NCBI GenBank assembly: GCA_030428345.1
Contig: JAUIBM010000195.1
Location: forward strand, 1 to 6,232
DNA length: 6,232 bases
Reading direction: 5' to 3'
Source of the DNA: Alphaproteobacteria bacterium
GTDB lineage: Bacteria > Pseudomonadota > Alphaproteobacteria > Rhizobiales > Rhizobiaceae
The position numbers and the translations under genes are program-made. This document shows positions 1 through 6,232 of this stretch, one piece after another; the stretch's first letter is position 1, and each line of letters starts with the position of its first letter. The notes beneath the pieces are model-generated. The model was not told where the DNA came from. It was given only the letters and a program-made list of their open reading frames with translations, and did not search any database.

Positions 1-234
1 ATGAGCGTGGAGGACGGCGCCAAGCTCGTGATTTCCGCAGGTCTCGTCTCACCGGAAATCCGTCAGAAATCGCTTGCCGAGCTGGCGCAGACCGCGCGGC
101 CGCTCATGCCCGGCGAGCCGCTCATGCATCCCTCCGAAATCGCCGCCGCCAAGGCGGGTGTGCCGCCGATCGTCGATAAGGCGGCGGGTCTGGAAGACGC
201 CCGGCCGGAACGCGACGTGTCGGAGAACGCCTGA
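1..234 (+). CDS. DUF502 (COV1-like) family membrane protein, C-terminal part only
   Basis: The 77 visible residues look like the conserved tail of DUF502 proteins. The opening stretch MSVEDGAKLVISAGLVSPE matches the ending 'MSVEDAAKLVISAGL' that I recall for this family in rhizobia. It is followed by a proline- and charge-rich tail of about 50 residues that looks poorly conserved. DUF502 proteins are usually over 200 residues with N-terminal membrane helices, and the plant COV1/LCV proteins belong to the same family. No membrane helix is visible here, so the ATG at position 1 is most likely an internal methionine coinciding with the window edge and the gene is cut at its 5' end. The stop is TGA at 232-234. 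The biochemical function of the bacterial family is unknown. It converges on recG with a 35-bp gap. An independent 77-residue protein is possible but less likely. Confidence 0.75.
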   Translation: MSVEDGAKLVISAGLVSPEIRQKSLAELAQTARPLMPGEPLMHPSEIAAAKAGVPPIVDKAAGLEDARPERDVSENA

Positions 235-245
235 GCGGGGGCGCT

Positions 246-258
246 CCTGCGTAGCAGG
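246..258. terminator. Small hairpin in the convergent gap (weak terminator candidate)
   Basis: The 35-bp gap between the DUF502 stop and the recG stop contains a perfect 5-bp inverted repeat, CCTGC/GCAGG, with a 3-nt loop (GTA). Its position fits a bidirectional terminator for two convergent genes. There is no run of T after it on either strand and the stem is short, so intrinsic termination would be weak at best. It could equally be chance in GC-rich DNA, with termination depending on Rho. Confidence 0.25.
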
Positions 259-269
259 CATTCGACAGC

Positions 270-2378
270 TCAACCCGAACGCACCAGCCGGATCGCCTGG
301 TCCTGGCCGAACAGGTAGAGCAGGCACCGCAAGGCGTCGCCGCGTTCGCCTGCCAGTTCGGGATTGGTCGCCATGACCATGCGGGCGCTGTCGCGCGCGA
401 TCTCCAGAATGTCTGCGTGGAGTTCCGCGCTGGCCAAGGCAAAGCCCGGCGCGCCGGATTGCCGTGTTCCCAGCACCTGGCCTTCGCCGCGCAGCTTGAG
501 ATCCTCCTCTGCAATGCGAAAGCCGTCCTCGCTTTCGCGCATGATGGTCAACCTCGCTTTCGCGATCTCGCCCAGCGGGGCACGATACAGCAGGATGCAG
601 CTGGACGGCTTGCTGCCCCGGCCCACGCGGCCGCGCAGCTGGTGCATCTGCGCCAGCCCGAAGCGCTCGGCATGTTCGATCACCATGATGGTCGCATCGG
701 GTACGTCGACGCCGACTTCCACCACCGTCGTGGCGACCAGCAAGCGCGTACGTCCGGCCCGGAAGGCTTCCATCGCCTCGTCCTTCTCCGCGGCGTTCAT
801 GCGCCCGTGCACCAGCCCCGTCAGCGGGCCGAAACGCTCGAACAGCGTCTTGAAGCGTTCCTCGGCGGAGACAGCGTCGACCTCGTCGCTTTCCTCCACC
901 AGCGGGCATATCCAGTAGAGCTTTTCGCCGCGCTCCAGCGCGCCGGCGATATGCGCCAGCAATTCGTCGAGACGCGAGGACGGCATCACCGTCGTGCGGA
1001 TCGGCAGCCTTCCGACGGGCTTGTCGGTGAGCTTGGAGACGTCCATGTCGCCGAAATAGGTCAACACCAGCGTGCGCGGAATGGGCGTGGCCGTCATTAC
1101 CAGCAGATCGGCCGAACCGCCCTTGTCCGAGAGCGCCAGTCTTTGATGCACGCCGAAACGGTGCTGCTCGTCGACGATTGCAAGGCCCAGATCGTGGAAC
1201 GCGACCGGCCCCTGGAACAGGGCGTGCGTGCCGACCAGAATGTCGATGTCGCCGGCCTCCAGTTCCGCCAGCAGGGCCTCGCGCGTGGCGCCCTTCTCGC
1301 GCCCGGTGAGGATGGCGATGCGCAGGCCGGCCGCCTCGCAGAGCGGCGCGAGTGTCGCCATGTGCTGGCGCGCCAGTATCTCCGTTGGCGCCATCAGCGC
1401 CGATTGCCCGCCGGATTCTGCGACCGCCGCCATCGCCATCAGGGCGACGATGGTCTTTCCAGACCCGACATCGCCCTGCAACAGGCGGCTCATGCGCTCA
1501 GGTTTGGCCAGATCGGCGATGATTTCGCTGATCGCGAAGCGCTGCGACGACGTCAGCGGGTGGCCGAAAGCAGCCTCGACGAGGCTGGTCAGCCTGCCGC
1601 TGGTCTGCCGGGCCTTGCCGCGCGTCTTCCGCATGCGTTCGCGCAGCAGCGCCAGCGCCAGTTGCCCGGCCAGCAATTCGTCATGGGCGAGCCGTTTGCG
1701 CGCGGGCGACAGCGGGTCGAGATCCAGCCCGTCGCGCGGATGGTGAACCCGCGCCAGCGCCTGCTCGAATGAAGGCCAGCGCTCGCGGGCCAGCACGGAC
1801 GGCTCGCCCCATTCCGGAAGGGCTGGAAGACGATCGAGCGCATTGGCGACCGCCTTCTGCACCCCCCTCAGCGAAAGGCCGGCGACGAGTGGATAGACCG
1901 GTTCGACCAGCGGGAGATCGGCAAATCCGGCCTCGTCGACGATGTGGTCGGGATGCACCATGCTCGGCCGGCCGTTGAACCAGTCGACCTTGCCGCTGAC
2001 ATGGCGGGTCTCGCCAACCGGCAGGGTGCGGGCGATCCACTCGGATCGGGCATTGAAGAAGACCAGCGCCATCTCGCCCGTCTCGTCATGCACGAAGACC
2101 CGCCAGGGAACCCGCCGGTTGCCGCGCGGGGGCGGCTGGTGGCGATCGACCCTGACCTTTAGCGTGACGATCGCCCCTTGCGGCGCCGCCGCGATCCCCG
2201 GCTGGTTGCGGCGGTCGATCAGCGCTGTCGGCAGGTGGAAGATCAGGTCGCCGATTCGCGCCGGCTGCGTGTCGTCATTGCCCCGCAGCAGGCGCGTGAA
2301 AGCCTTCTCCAGTTTCGGGCCGACGCCTTCCAGCGCCGAAACCGGTGCAAAAAGCGGGTTGAGAAGTTCCGGTCGCAT
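270..2378 (-). CDS. recG: ATP-dependent DNA helicase/translocase RecG
   Basis: This 702-residue protein is close to the family's usual length (E. coli RecG is 693). RecG is a superfamily 2 double-stranded DNA translocase that reverses stalled forks and processes Holliday junctions, D-loops and R-loops. Domains in order: an N-terminal segment with a GVGPK helix-hairpin-helix-like motif (18-22); the wedge/OB domain (about 65-155), including a VFVHDETGEMALVFFNA segment; then the motor with Walker A GDVGSGKT (302-309), DEQH box (403-406), TATPIPRT motif III (429-436), motif V region TTVVEVGVDVP (550-560) and motif VI QLRGRVGR (580-587). The TRG translocation motif RGEGQVLGTRQSG is at 630-642. All catalytic motifs are present. 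The start at 2378 is chosen because the family-typical N-terminus (MRPELLNPLF) begins there and GGAAAGG lies 4 nt upstream. The frame stays open to 2549, but those 57 extra codons are unlike RecG and overlap sdhE. The gene diverges from sdhE and converges on the DUF502 gene. Confidence 0.98.
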   Translation of the reverse strand: MRPELLNPLFAPVSALEGVGPKLEKAFTRLLRGNDDTQPARIGDLIFHLPTALIDRRNQPGIAAAPQGAIVTLKVRVDRHQPPPRGNRRVPWRVFVHDETGEMALVFFNARSEWIARTLPVGETRHVSGKVDWFNGRPSMVHPDHIVDEAGFADLPLVEPVYPLVAGLSLRGVQKAVANALDRLPALPEWGEPSVLARERWPSFEQALARVHHPRDGLDLDPLSPARKRLAHDELLAGQLALALLRERMRKTRGKARQTSGRLTSLVEAAFGHPLTSSQRFAISEIIADLAKPERMSRLLQGDVGSGKTIVALMAMAAVAESGGQSALMAPTEILARQHMATLAPLCEAAGLRIAILTGREKGATREALLAELEAGDIDILVGTHALFQGPVAFHDLGLAIVDEQHRFGVHQRLALSDKGGSADLLVMTATPIPRTLVLTYFGDMDVSKLTDKPVGRLPIRTTVMPSSRLDELLAHIAGALERGEKLYWICPLVEESDEVDAVSAEERFKTLFERFGPLTGLVHGRMNAAEKDEAMEAFRAGRTRLLVATTVVEVGVDVPDATIMVIEHAERFGLAQMHQLRGRVGRGSKPSSCILLYRAPLGEIAKARLTIMRESEDGFRIAEEDLKLRGEGQVLGTRQSGAPGFALASAELHADILEIARDSARMVMATNPELAGERGDALRCLLYLFGQDQAIRLVRSG

Positions 2379-2382
2379 GGCG

Positions 2383-2389
2383 CCTTTCC
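2383..2389 (-). promoter_or_regulatory. Ribosome binding site of recG
   Basis: On the minus strand GGAAAGG lies 4 nt before the ATG at 2378. It is a purine-rich Shine-Dalgarno-like sequence at slightly short but usable spacing. It decides the start: it supports the ATG at 2378 over the in-frame upstream ATGs that would extend the protein by up to 57 residues. Confidence 0.6.
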
Positions 2390-2429
2390 GATGTTGGCGT
2401 CGAACCTGCCAAGCGCCGGGGGGACGCGC

Positions 2430-2443
2430 AAGGGTTTGCCCTT
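2430..2443. repeat. Short palindrome in the recG-sdhE intergenic region
   Basis: AAGGG-TTTG-CCCTT is a perfect 5-bp inverted repeat with a 4-nt spacer. On the plus strand it runs into two more Ts, giving a tiny hairpin followed by four Ts. It lies just upstream of, or touching, a possible -35 of sdhE, and in the presumed 5' leader of recG. It could be a small operator, a weak attenuator or chance. No regulator motif is recognised. Confidence 0.2.
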
Positions 2444-2470
2444 TTCCTGAGGCTTCATGCGCTTTATAGA
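2442..2470 (+). promoter_or_regulatory. Candidate sigma-70 type promoter for sdhE-mfd
   Basis: A TATAGA hexamer (2465-2470, 4 of 6 to the -10 consensus) is preceded at 17-bp spacing by TTTTCC (2442-2447, a poor -35). It is the only AT-rich spot in the 130-bp divergent region. Initiation would fall near 2477, giving a leader of about 30 nt before the sdhE ATG. A better-looking TTGCCC at 2436-2441 is too far away (23 bp). The position is plausible, but the match is weak and made by eye. Confidence 0.3.
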
Positions 2471-2491
2471 ACCGGCACGGAAACCGGAACC
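2463..2491 (-). promoter_or_regulatory. Candidate promoter for recG sharing its -10 with the sdhE promoter
   Basis: Read on the minus strand, 2468 to 2463 is TATAAA, a good -10 (5 of 6). It overlaps the plus-strand TATAGA by four bases. No convincing -35 is seen: at 17-bp spacing the hexamer is GGTTCC (2491-2486). Initiation would fall near 2456, leaving a leader of about 78 nt before recG. It is suggested mainly because it is the only TA-rich element available to recG here. Confidence 0.25.
2470..2487. repeat. Direct repeat AACCGG with a 12-bp period
   Basis: AACCGG occurs at 2470-2475 and again at 2482-2487, so the copies start 12 bp apart. The pair lies at the expected transcription start of sdhE and inside the presumed spacer/-35 region of recG, where a bound protein could affect both genes. 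Two hexamers in GC-rich DNA can arise by chance, and no known operator is recognised. Confidence 0.2.
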
Positions 2492-2508
2492 TTTCAGGTA
2501 CAAACGGC

Positions 2509-2790
2509 ATGAACACAAGCGGCGGCGCCCCGCTGGACCCGCGACGCAAGCAATTGCTCTATCGCGCCTCACACCGCGGCATCAAGGAAATGGACATCAT
2601 CCTGGGCGGTTTCGCGGCCGGTCGGATTGCGTCCCTGGACGAGCAGGATCTGGATCGGCTCGAGACGATCATGGATGAGACCGACCGCGATCTGCTTACC
2701 TGGTTCACGGGCGAGCAGCCGGTGCCGGAGCGGCTTCGCTCTGAGATTTTTGACGCCATACTGGCGTATCAGGCAGCAAACCTTCCATAG
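2509..2790 (+). CDS. sdhE: FAD assembly factor SdhE (DUF339 family)
   Basis: This 93-residue cytoplasmic protein fits SdhE (88 residues in E. coli; mitochondrial Sdh5/SDHAF2). The family promotes covalent attachment of FAD to the succinate dehydrogenase flavoprotein SdhA, linking the TCA cycle and respiratory chain. The hallmark RGxxE motif is present as RGIKE (23-27), followed by MDIILGGF (28-35), and the second conserved block DLLTWFTGEQPVP is at 61-73. The helical composition matches the five-helix fold of the family. The ATG at 2509 is the only in-frame start before a TAG at 2467-2469. Its Shine-Dalgarno is poor, at best AGG at 2496-2498, about 10 nt away. The gene diverges from recG and is followed 5 bp later by mfd, so the two are probably co-transcribed. 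Placement between recG and mfd is, as I recall, a common rhizobial arrangement. No sdh structural gene is visible here, so it acts on a complex encoded elsewhere. Confidence 0.95.
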   Translation: MNTSGGAPLDPRRKQLLYRASHRGIKEMDIILGGFAAGRIASLDEQDLDRLETIMDETDRDLLTWFTGEQPVPERLRSEIFDAILAYQAANLP

Positions 2791-2795
2791 CCCCG

Positions 2796-5700
2796 ATGAA
2801 CATTGCAATTCCCCGTTTCACCGAGATCGCCGACGGCGATCTGCCGGTCACGCTGGCAGGCGTGCCGGACGGCTTCAAGGCCGGCGTGCTGGCGCAACTC
2901 GCCCATGGCGCGGCCGATACCGGGCTCAAGGGGCTGGTCTATGTCGCCAGCGACGGCCAGGAACTGCCGATGGTCGAGCAAGCGCTCGGCTTCTTCGCGC
3001 CGGGCCTCGACATCGTCACGGTTCCGGCCTGGGACTGCCTGCCTTATGACCGGGTCTCGCCAAGCCAGGAAACGGTGGCGCGGCGCATTCACGCGTTCGG
3101 CCGCCTTGCCTCGCACGCGCTGCGGAGCGCGCCGCTGGTGGTGCTGACGACGGCCAATGCGCTGGGACAGCGCAATGCCCCGCTTGCCGAACTGGCCTCG
3201 CAGGCCTGGGACCTGGCCAATGGCAAGCGCGTCTCCATGGACGGCCTGGTGCAATGGCTCGCCGGCAACGGATTCGAACGGGTCTCGACGGTGCGCGAGC
3301 GCGGCGAATTCGCGGTGCGCGGCGGCATACTGGACCTTTTCGCGCCGGGATCGGGCGATCCGGTGCGGCTCGACTTCTTTGGCGATACCCTGGATTCGAT
3401 CCGCAGCTTCGATCCGGCCAGCCAGCGCACGGTGGGCCAGATCAAGGGGCTTTCGCTGGTTCCCATGAGCGAGGTGCTGCTCTCGCCCGAGGCGATCAGT
3501 CGCTTTCGCACGGCCTATATCGCCAAGTTCGGCGCGGCGACGCGCGAGGACGCGCTCTACCAGGCCGTGAGCGAAGGCAGGCGCTTCGCCGGCATGGAGC
3601 ACTGGCTGCCCTTGTTCCACGAGAAGCTGGAAACGGCGTTCGACGCCCTGTCCGGCTTCCATTTCGCCATCGACTATCATCTGCGCGAGGCGGTCGCCTC
3701 CCGCTATGAACAGGTCCGCGAATACTATGAGGCCCGTCGTCAGGCGATGAGCGATACGCCGGATGGCGGCACGCCGTACAAGCCTGTCGAGCCGAATTCG
3801 CTCTATCTGCCGGCCAGTGAGATCGACCGCACGCTGACGGCCTTCAGAGCCACTGCAATCTCACCTTTCGTGCCGCCGGAGACCGCCGGACAGCGGGTGA
3901 TCGCCCTGGAAGGGCGCAAGGGCAGGGGCTTTGCTCCTGAGCGGGCTTCAGGCGTCAACGTGTTCGAGGCGGTGGCGACCCACGCGGTGGAGGAGCGCGG
4001 CCGTGGCCAGCGCGTCGTGATCGCCTCCTGGACCGAGGGCGCGCGCGAGCGCATGAGCCAGGTGCTCGCCGAACACGGCATGGGCAAGCTGCGGCCGGTC
4101 GGCGATTTTGCCGGAGTGGAGGCGCTGGACAAGGGCGCCACAGCGCTTGCCGTCCTCCCCATGGAGGAGGGCTTCACGCTTCCCGGCCTCACCGTCATCG
4201 GCGAGCAGGACATTCTGGGCGACCGCCTCGTGCGCCGGACCGCGCGCAAGCGCAAGGCGAGCGATTTCATCGCCGAGGCGACGGCGCTCAATGAGGGCGA
4301 CATCGTCGTGCATGTGCAGCACGGTATAGCGCGCTTCGTGGGGTTGAAGACCATCGAGGCGGCCGGCGCGCCGCGCGACTGCCTCGAACTGCGCTATGCC
4401 GGCGACGACAAGCTGTACCTGCCGGTCGAGAACATCGAGCTTCTGTCGCGCTACGGTTCATCGGACGCCGAGGCCACCCTCGACAAGCTGGGCGGGGTGG
4501 CGTGGCAGTCGCGCAAGGCCAAGCTCAAGAAGCGCCTTCTGGAGATGGCGGATCACCTGATCCGCATTGCCGCCGAGCGCGCCATGAAGCGCACGGAGCG
4601 CCTGCTCGCGCCCGAGGGCGTCTATGACGAATTCGTCGCCCGCTTCCCGTATGACGAGACCGAGGATCAACTGGCGGCGATCGATTCCGTGCAGGACGAC
4701 CTGGCGTCGGGCACCCCTATGGATCGCCTGGTTTGCGGCGATGTCGGCTTCGGCAAGACCGAGGTCGCGCTGCGGGCCGCCTTCATCGCCGCCATGGCGG
4801 GCCGTCAGGTCGCGGTTGTGGTGCCGACGACACTGCTGGCTCGGCAGCATTTCAAGACCTTCTCCGAGCGCTTTCGCGGCCTGCCGCTGAATGTGCGCCA
4901 CGCTTCGCGCCTGGTTCCGGCGAAGGAGGTCAGCGAGACGCGAAAGGGCCTTGCCGACGGCACGGTCGACATCGTGGTCGGTACCCATGCGCTGCTGGCC
5001 GCTTCAGTCAAGTTCGATCGCCTTGGCTTGCTGATCATCGACGAGGAGCAGCGCTTCGGCGTCAAGCACAAGGAACGGCTGAAGGATCTGCGCTCCGACG
5101 TGCATGTTCTGACGCTGACGGCGACGCCGATTCCGCGCACGCTGCAACTGGCGCTCACCGGCGTTCGCGAGCTCTCGCTGATCACCACCGCGCCGGTGGA
5201 CCGGCTGGCGGTGCGCACCTTCATCTCGCCCTTCGATGCGCTGACGGTTCGCGAGGCGCTGCTGCGGGAGCGCTATCGCGGCGGACACAGCTTCTATGTC
5301 TGCCCGCGCATTTCCGACCTTGCGGAGCAGAAGGCGTTTCTGGACGCGCATGTGCCCGAACTGAAGGTCGCTGTCGCCCATGGCCAGATGGCGCCTGGCG
5401 AACTCGATGACGTGATGAACGCCTTCTATGACGGGCAGTACGATGTGCTGCTGTCGACCACGATCGTGGAATCCGGCCTCGACATTCCCACCGCGAACAC
5501 CCTGATCGTCTACCGCGCCGACATGTTCGGCCTTGCCCAGCTCTACCAGTTGCGCGGGCGTGTCGGGCGGGCCAAGACCCGCGCCTATGCGCTGTTCACG
5601 CTGCCGGTGCGCAAGAGCCTGACCGCCAATGCCGAGCGCCGGCTCAAGGTGCTGCAGTCTCTCGATTCGATCGGCGCGGGCTTTGAACTCGCCAGCCACG

Positions 5701-6232
5701 ACCTCGATATCAGGGGCGGTGGCAATCTGCTGGGCGAGGAGCAGTCCGGCCACATCAAGGAAGTGGGGTTCGAGCTGTACCAGCAGATGCTGGAGGAGGC
5801 GGTCGCCGAATTGCGAAACAATGGCGAGGCCGCGACCGAACGCGAATGGTCGCCGCAGATCGCCGTCGGCACGCCGGTGCTGATTCCCGAGGATTTCGTG
5901 CCGGACCTGCAGCTTCGGCTCGGATTGTATCGCCGGCTGGCCGATCTGCGCGAACCCGGCGAGATCGACGATTTCGGCGCGGAACTGATCGACCGCTTCG
6001 GTCCGTTGCCGACCGAGGTCGATCACCTGCTAAAGATCGTCTACGTCAAGGGACTTTGCTTCAAGGCGAATGTCGAGAAGCTGGATGCCGGCCCCAAGGG
6101 CTGCGTCATCCAGTTCCGCAACGCCAGTTTCGCCAATCCCGTGGCGTTGGTGCGCTGGATCGGAGAGCAGTCGAGCCTGGCGAAGATACGGCCCGACCAG
6201 TCGATCGTGCTGCAGCGCGATTGGGCGACGCC
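2796..6232 (+). CDS. mfd: Transcription-repair coupling factor Mfd, 3' end beyond the window
   Basis: The frame is open for 1145 codons to the window edge. Rhizobial Mfd proteins are about 1165-1170 residues, so only a short C-terminal piece should be missing. Mfd recognises RNA polymerase stalled at a lesion, pushes it off by ATP-driven translocation and recruits UvrA for nucleotide excision repair. Domains in order: the UvrB-like N-terminal module (about 1-340) with VPAWDCLPYDRVSPS (76-90) and the UvrA-contacting region RGEFAVRGGILDLF (169-182); the RNA polymerase-interacting CarD-like domain (about 498-555, HVQHGIARF at 506-514); the motor with Walker A GDVGFGKT (648-655), DEEQ (749-752), TATPIPRT (775-782), STTIVESGLDIP (887-898) and QLRGRVGR (918-925); a TRG motif RGGGNLLGEEQSG (973-985); and the start of the autoinhibitory C-terminal domain D7 (from about 1020, IPEDFVPDLQLRL). 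All catalytic residues are present. The start lies 5 bp after the sdhE stop with no clear Shine-Dalgarno, which suggests coupling to sdhE translation. Confidence 0.98.
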   Translation, partial: MNIAIPRFTEIADGDLPVTLAGVPDGFKAGVLAQLAHGAADTGLKGLVYVASDGQELPMVEQALGFFAPGLDIVTVPAWDCLPYDRVSPSQETVARRIHAFGRLASHALRSAPLVVLTTANALGQRNAPLAELASQAWDLANGKRVSMDGLVQWLAGNGFERVSTVRERGEFAVRGGILDLFAPGSGDPVRLDFFGDTLDSIRSFDPASQRTVGQIKGLSLVPMSEVLLSPEAISRFRTAYIAKFGAATREDALYQAVSEGRRFAGMEHWLPLFHEKLETAFDALSGFHFAIDYHLREAVASRYEQVREYYEARRQAMSDTPDGGTPYKPVEPNSLYLPASEIDRTLTAFRATAISPFVPPETAGQRVIALEGRKGRGFAPERASGVNVFEAVATHAVEERGRGQRVVIASWTEGARERMSQVLAEHGMGKLRPVGDFAGVEALDKGATALAVLPMEEGFTLPGLTVIGEQDILGDRLVRRTARKRKASDFIAEATALNEGDIVVHVQHGIARFVGLKTIEAAGAPRDCLELRYAGDDKLYLPVENIELLSRYGSSDAEATLDKLGGVAWQSRKAKLKKRLLEMADHLIRIAAERAMKRTERLLAPEGVYDEFVARFPYDETEDQLAAIDSVQDDLASGTPMDRLVCGDVGFGKTEVALRAAFIAAMAGRQVAVVVPTTLLARQHFKTFSERFRGLPLNVRHASRLVPAKEVSETRKGLADGTVDIVVGTHALLAASVKFDRLGLLIIDEEQRFGVKHKERLKDLRSDVHVLTLTATPIPRTLQLALTGVRELSLITTAPVDRLAVRTFISPFDALTVREALLRERYRGGHSFYVCPRISDLAEQKAFLDAHVPELKVAVAHGQMAPGELDDVMNAFYDGQYDVLLSTTIVESGLDIPTANTLIVYRADMFGLAQLYQLRGRVGRAKTRAYALFTLPVRKSLTANAERRLKVLQSLDSIGAGFELASHDLDIRGGGNLLGEEQSGHIKEVGFELYQQMLEEAVAELRNNGEAATEREWSPQIAVGTPVLIPEDFVPDLQLRLGLYRRLADLREPGEIDDFGAELIDRFGPLPTEVDHLLKIVYVKGLCFKANVEKLDAGPKGCVIQFRNASFANPVALVRWIGEQSSLAKIRPDQSIVLQRDWAT

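Noticed and set aside
49..909. Minus-strand open frame (286 codons) covering the DUF502 tail and the 3' part of recG in another frame.
   Set aside because: It is out of frame with recG on the same strand over most of its length, and its translation is arginine/glycine-rich and domainless. It is an alternative-frame shadow.
417..1772. Long plus-strand open frame (451 codons) antisense to recG.
   Set aside because: It lies wholly inside recG, which is certain from its motifs. Its translation is rich in R, Q, A, G and H with no recognisable domain, typical of the complement of high-GC codons. No ribosome binding site or family similarity supports it.
2379..2549. Upstream extension of recG by 57 codons on the minus strand.
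   Set aside because: The extra residues do not resemble a RecG N-terminus, the extension overlaps the sdhE start, and a good Shine-Dalgarno sits before the ATG at 2378.
2769..3680. Minus-strand open frame (303 codons) antisense to the end of sdhE and the start of mfd.
   Set aside because: It covers conserved N-terminal coding sequence of mfd on the other strand, and its arginine-rich translation has no family signature.
5004..6026. Long minus-strand open frame (340 codons) antisense to the mfd motor and C-terminal region.
   Set aside because: It is the mirror of a confidently coding stretch of mfd and has the low-complexity R/Q/A/L/H composition of GC-rich antisense shadows.
1..6232. Mobile elements, CRISPR arrays, tRNA/rRNA genes, prophage or defence genes.
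   Set aside because: Nearly the whole window is filled by four recognisable housekeeping genes. The only gene-free stretches are 35, 130 and 5 bp, and none holds terminal repeats, array repeats or cloverleaf-like structure.
1..6232. A previously undescribed multi-gene system.
   Set aside because: RecG, SdhE, Mfd and DUF502 are all known families in a familiar order for the group. No unknown gene, fusion or unusual domain insertion was seen.

Overview
The window is GC-rich (clearly above 60% by eye, with strong G/C bias at third codon positions). It reads as a chromosomal housekeeping locus of an alphaproteobacterium, most likely Hyphomicrobiales (rhizobial/Phyllobacteriaceae-like). This rests on protein similarity remembered from the families and on the gene order DUF502 protein / recG / sdhE / mfd, which is familiar from that order. 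The genus cannot be fixed from the sequence alone.

Layout. Positions 1-234 (+) hold the C-terminal end of a DUF502 (COV1-like) membrane protein whose beginning lies outside the window. After a 35-bp gap containing a small hairpin, recG lies on the minus strand (2378 down to 270), convergent with the DUF502 gene. A 130-bp divergent intergenic region (2379-2508) separates recG from sdhE (2509-2790, +). Five bases after the sdhE stop, mfd starts (2796, +) and runs off the right edge after 1145 codons, probably only a few tens of codons short of its end. All four genes look intact apart from the two cut by the window edges. No in-frame stop, frameshift or missing helicase motif was seen.

How the genes work together. 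RecG (branched-DNA translocase for fork reversal and Holliday-junction processing) and Mfd (transcription-repair coupling factor) are related superfamily 2 double-stranded DNA translocases. They share the same motor and the same TRG-type motif after it. They lie back to back around the small gene sdhE, whose product helps attach FAD to the succinate dehydrogenase flavoprotein. SdhE has no known mechanistic link to repair, but it very probably shares a transcript with mfd.

Non-coding signals are modest: a good Shine-Dalgarno site for recG, a TA-rich core that could act as -10 element in both directions, a short palindrome and a short direct repeat in the divergent region, and a weak convergent hairpin. 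I found no RNA gene, mobile element, CRISPR array, prophage or attachment site, and no evidence of a novel system. The long antisense open frames inside recG and mfd are best read as by-products of high-GC codon usage.
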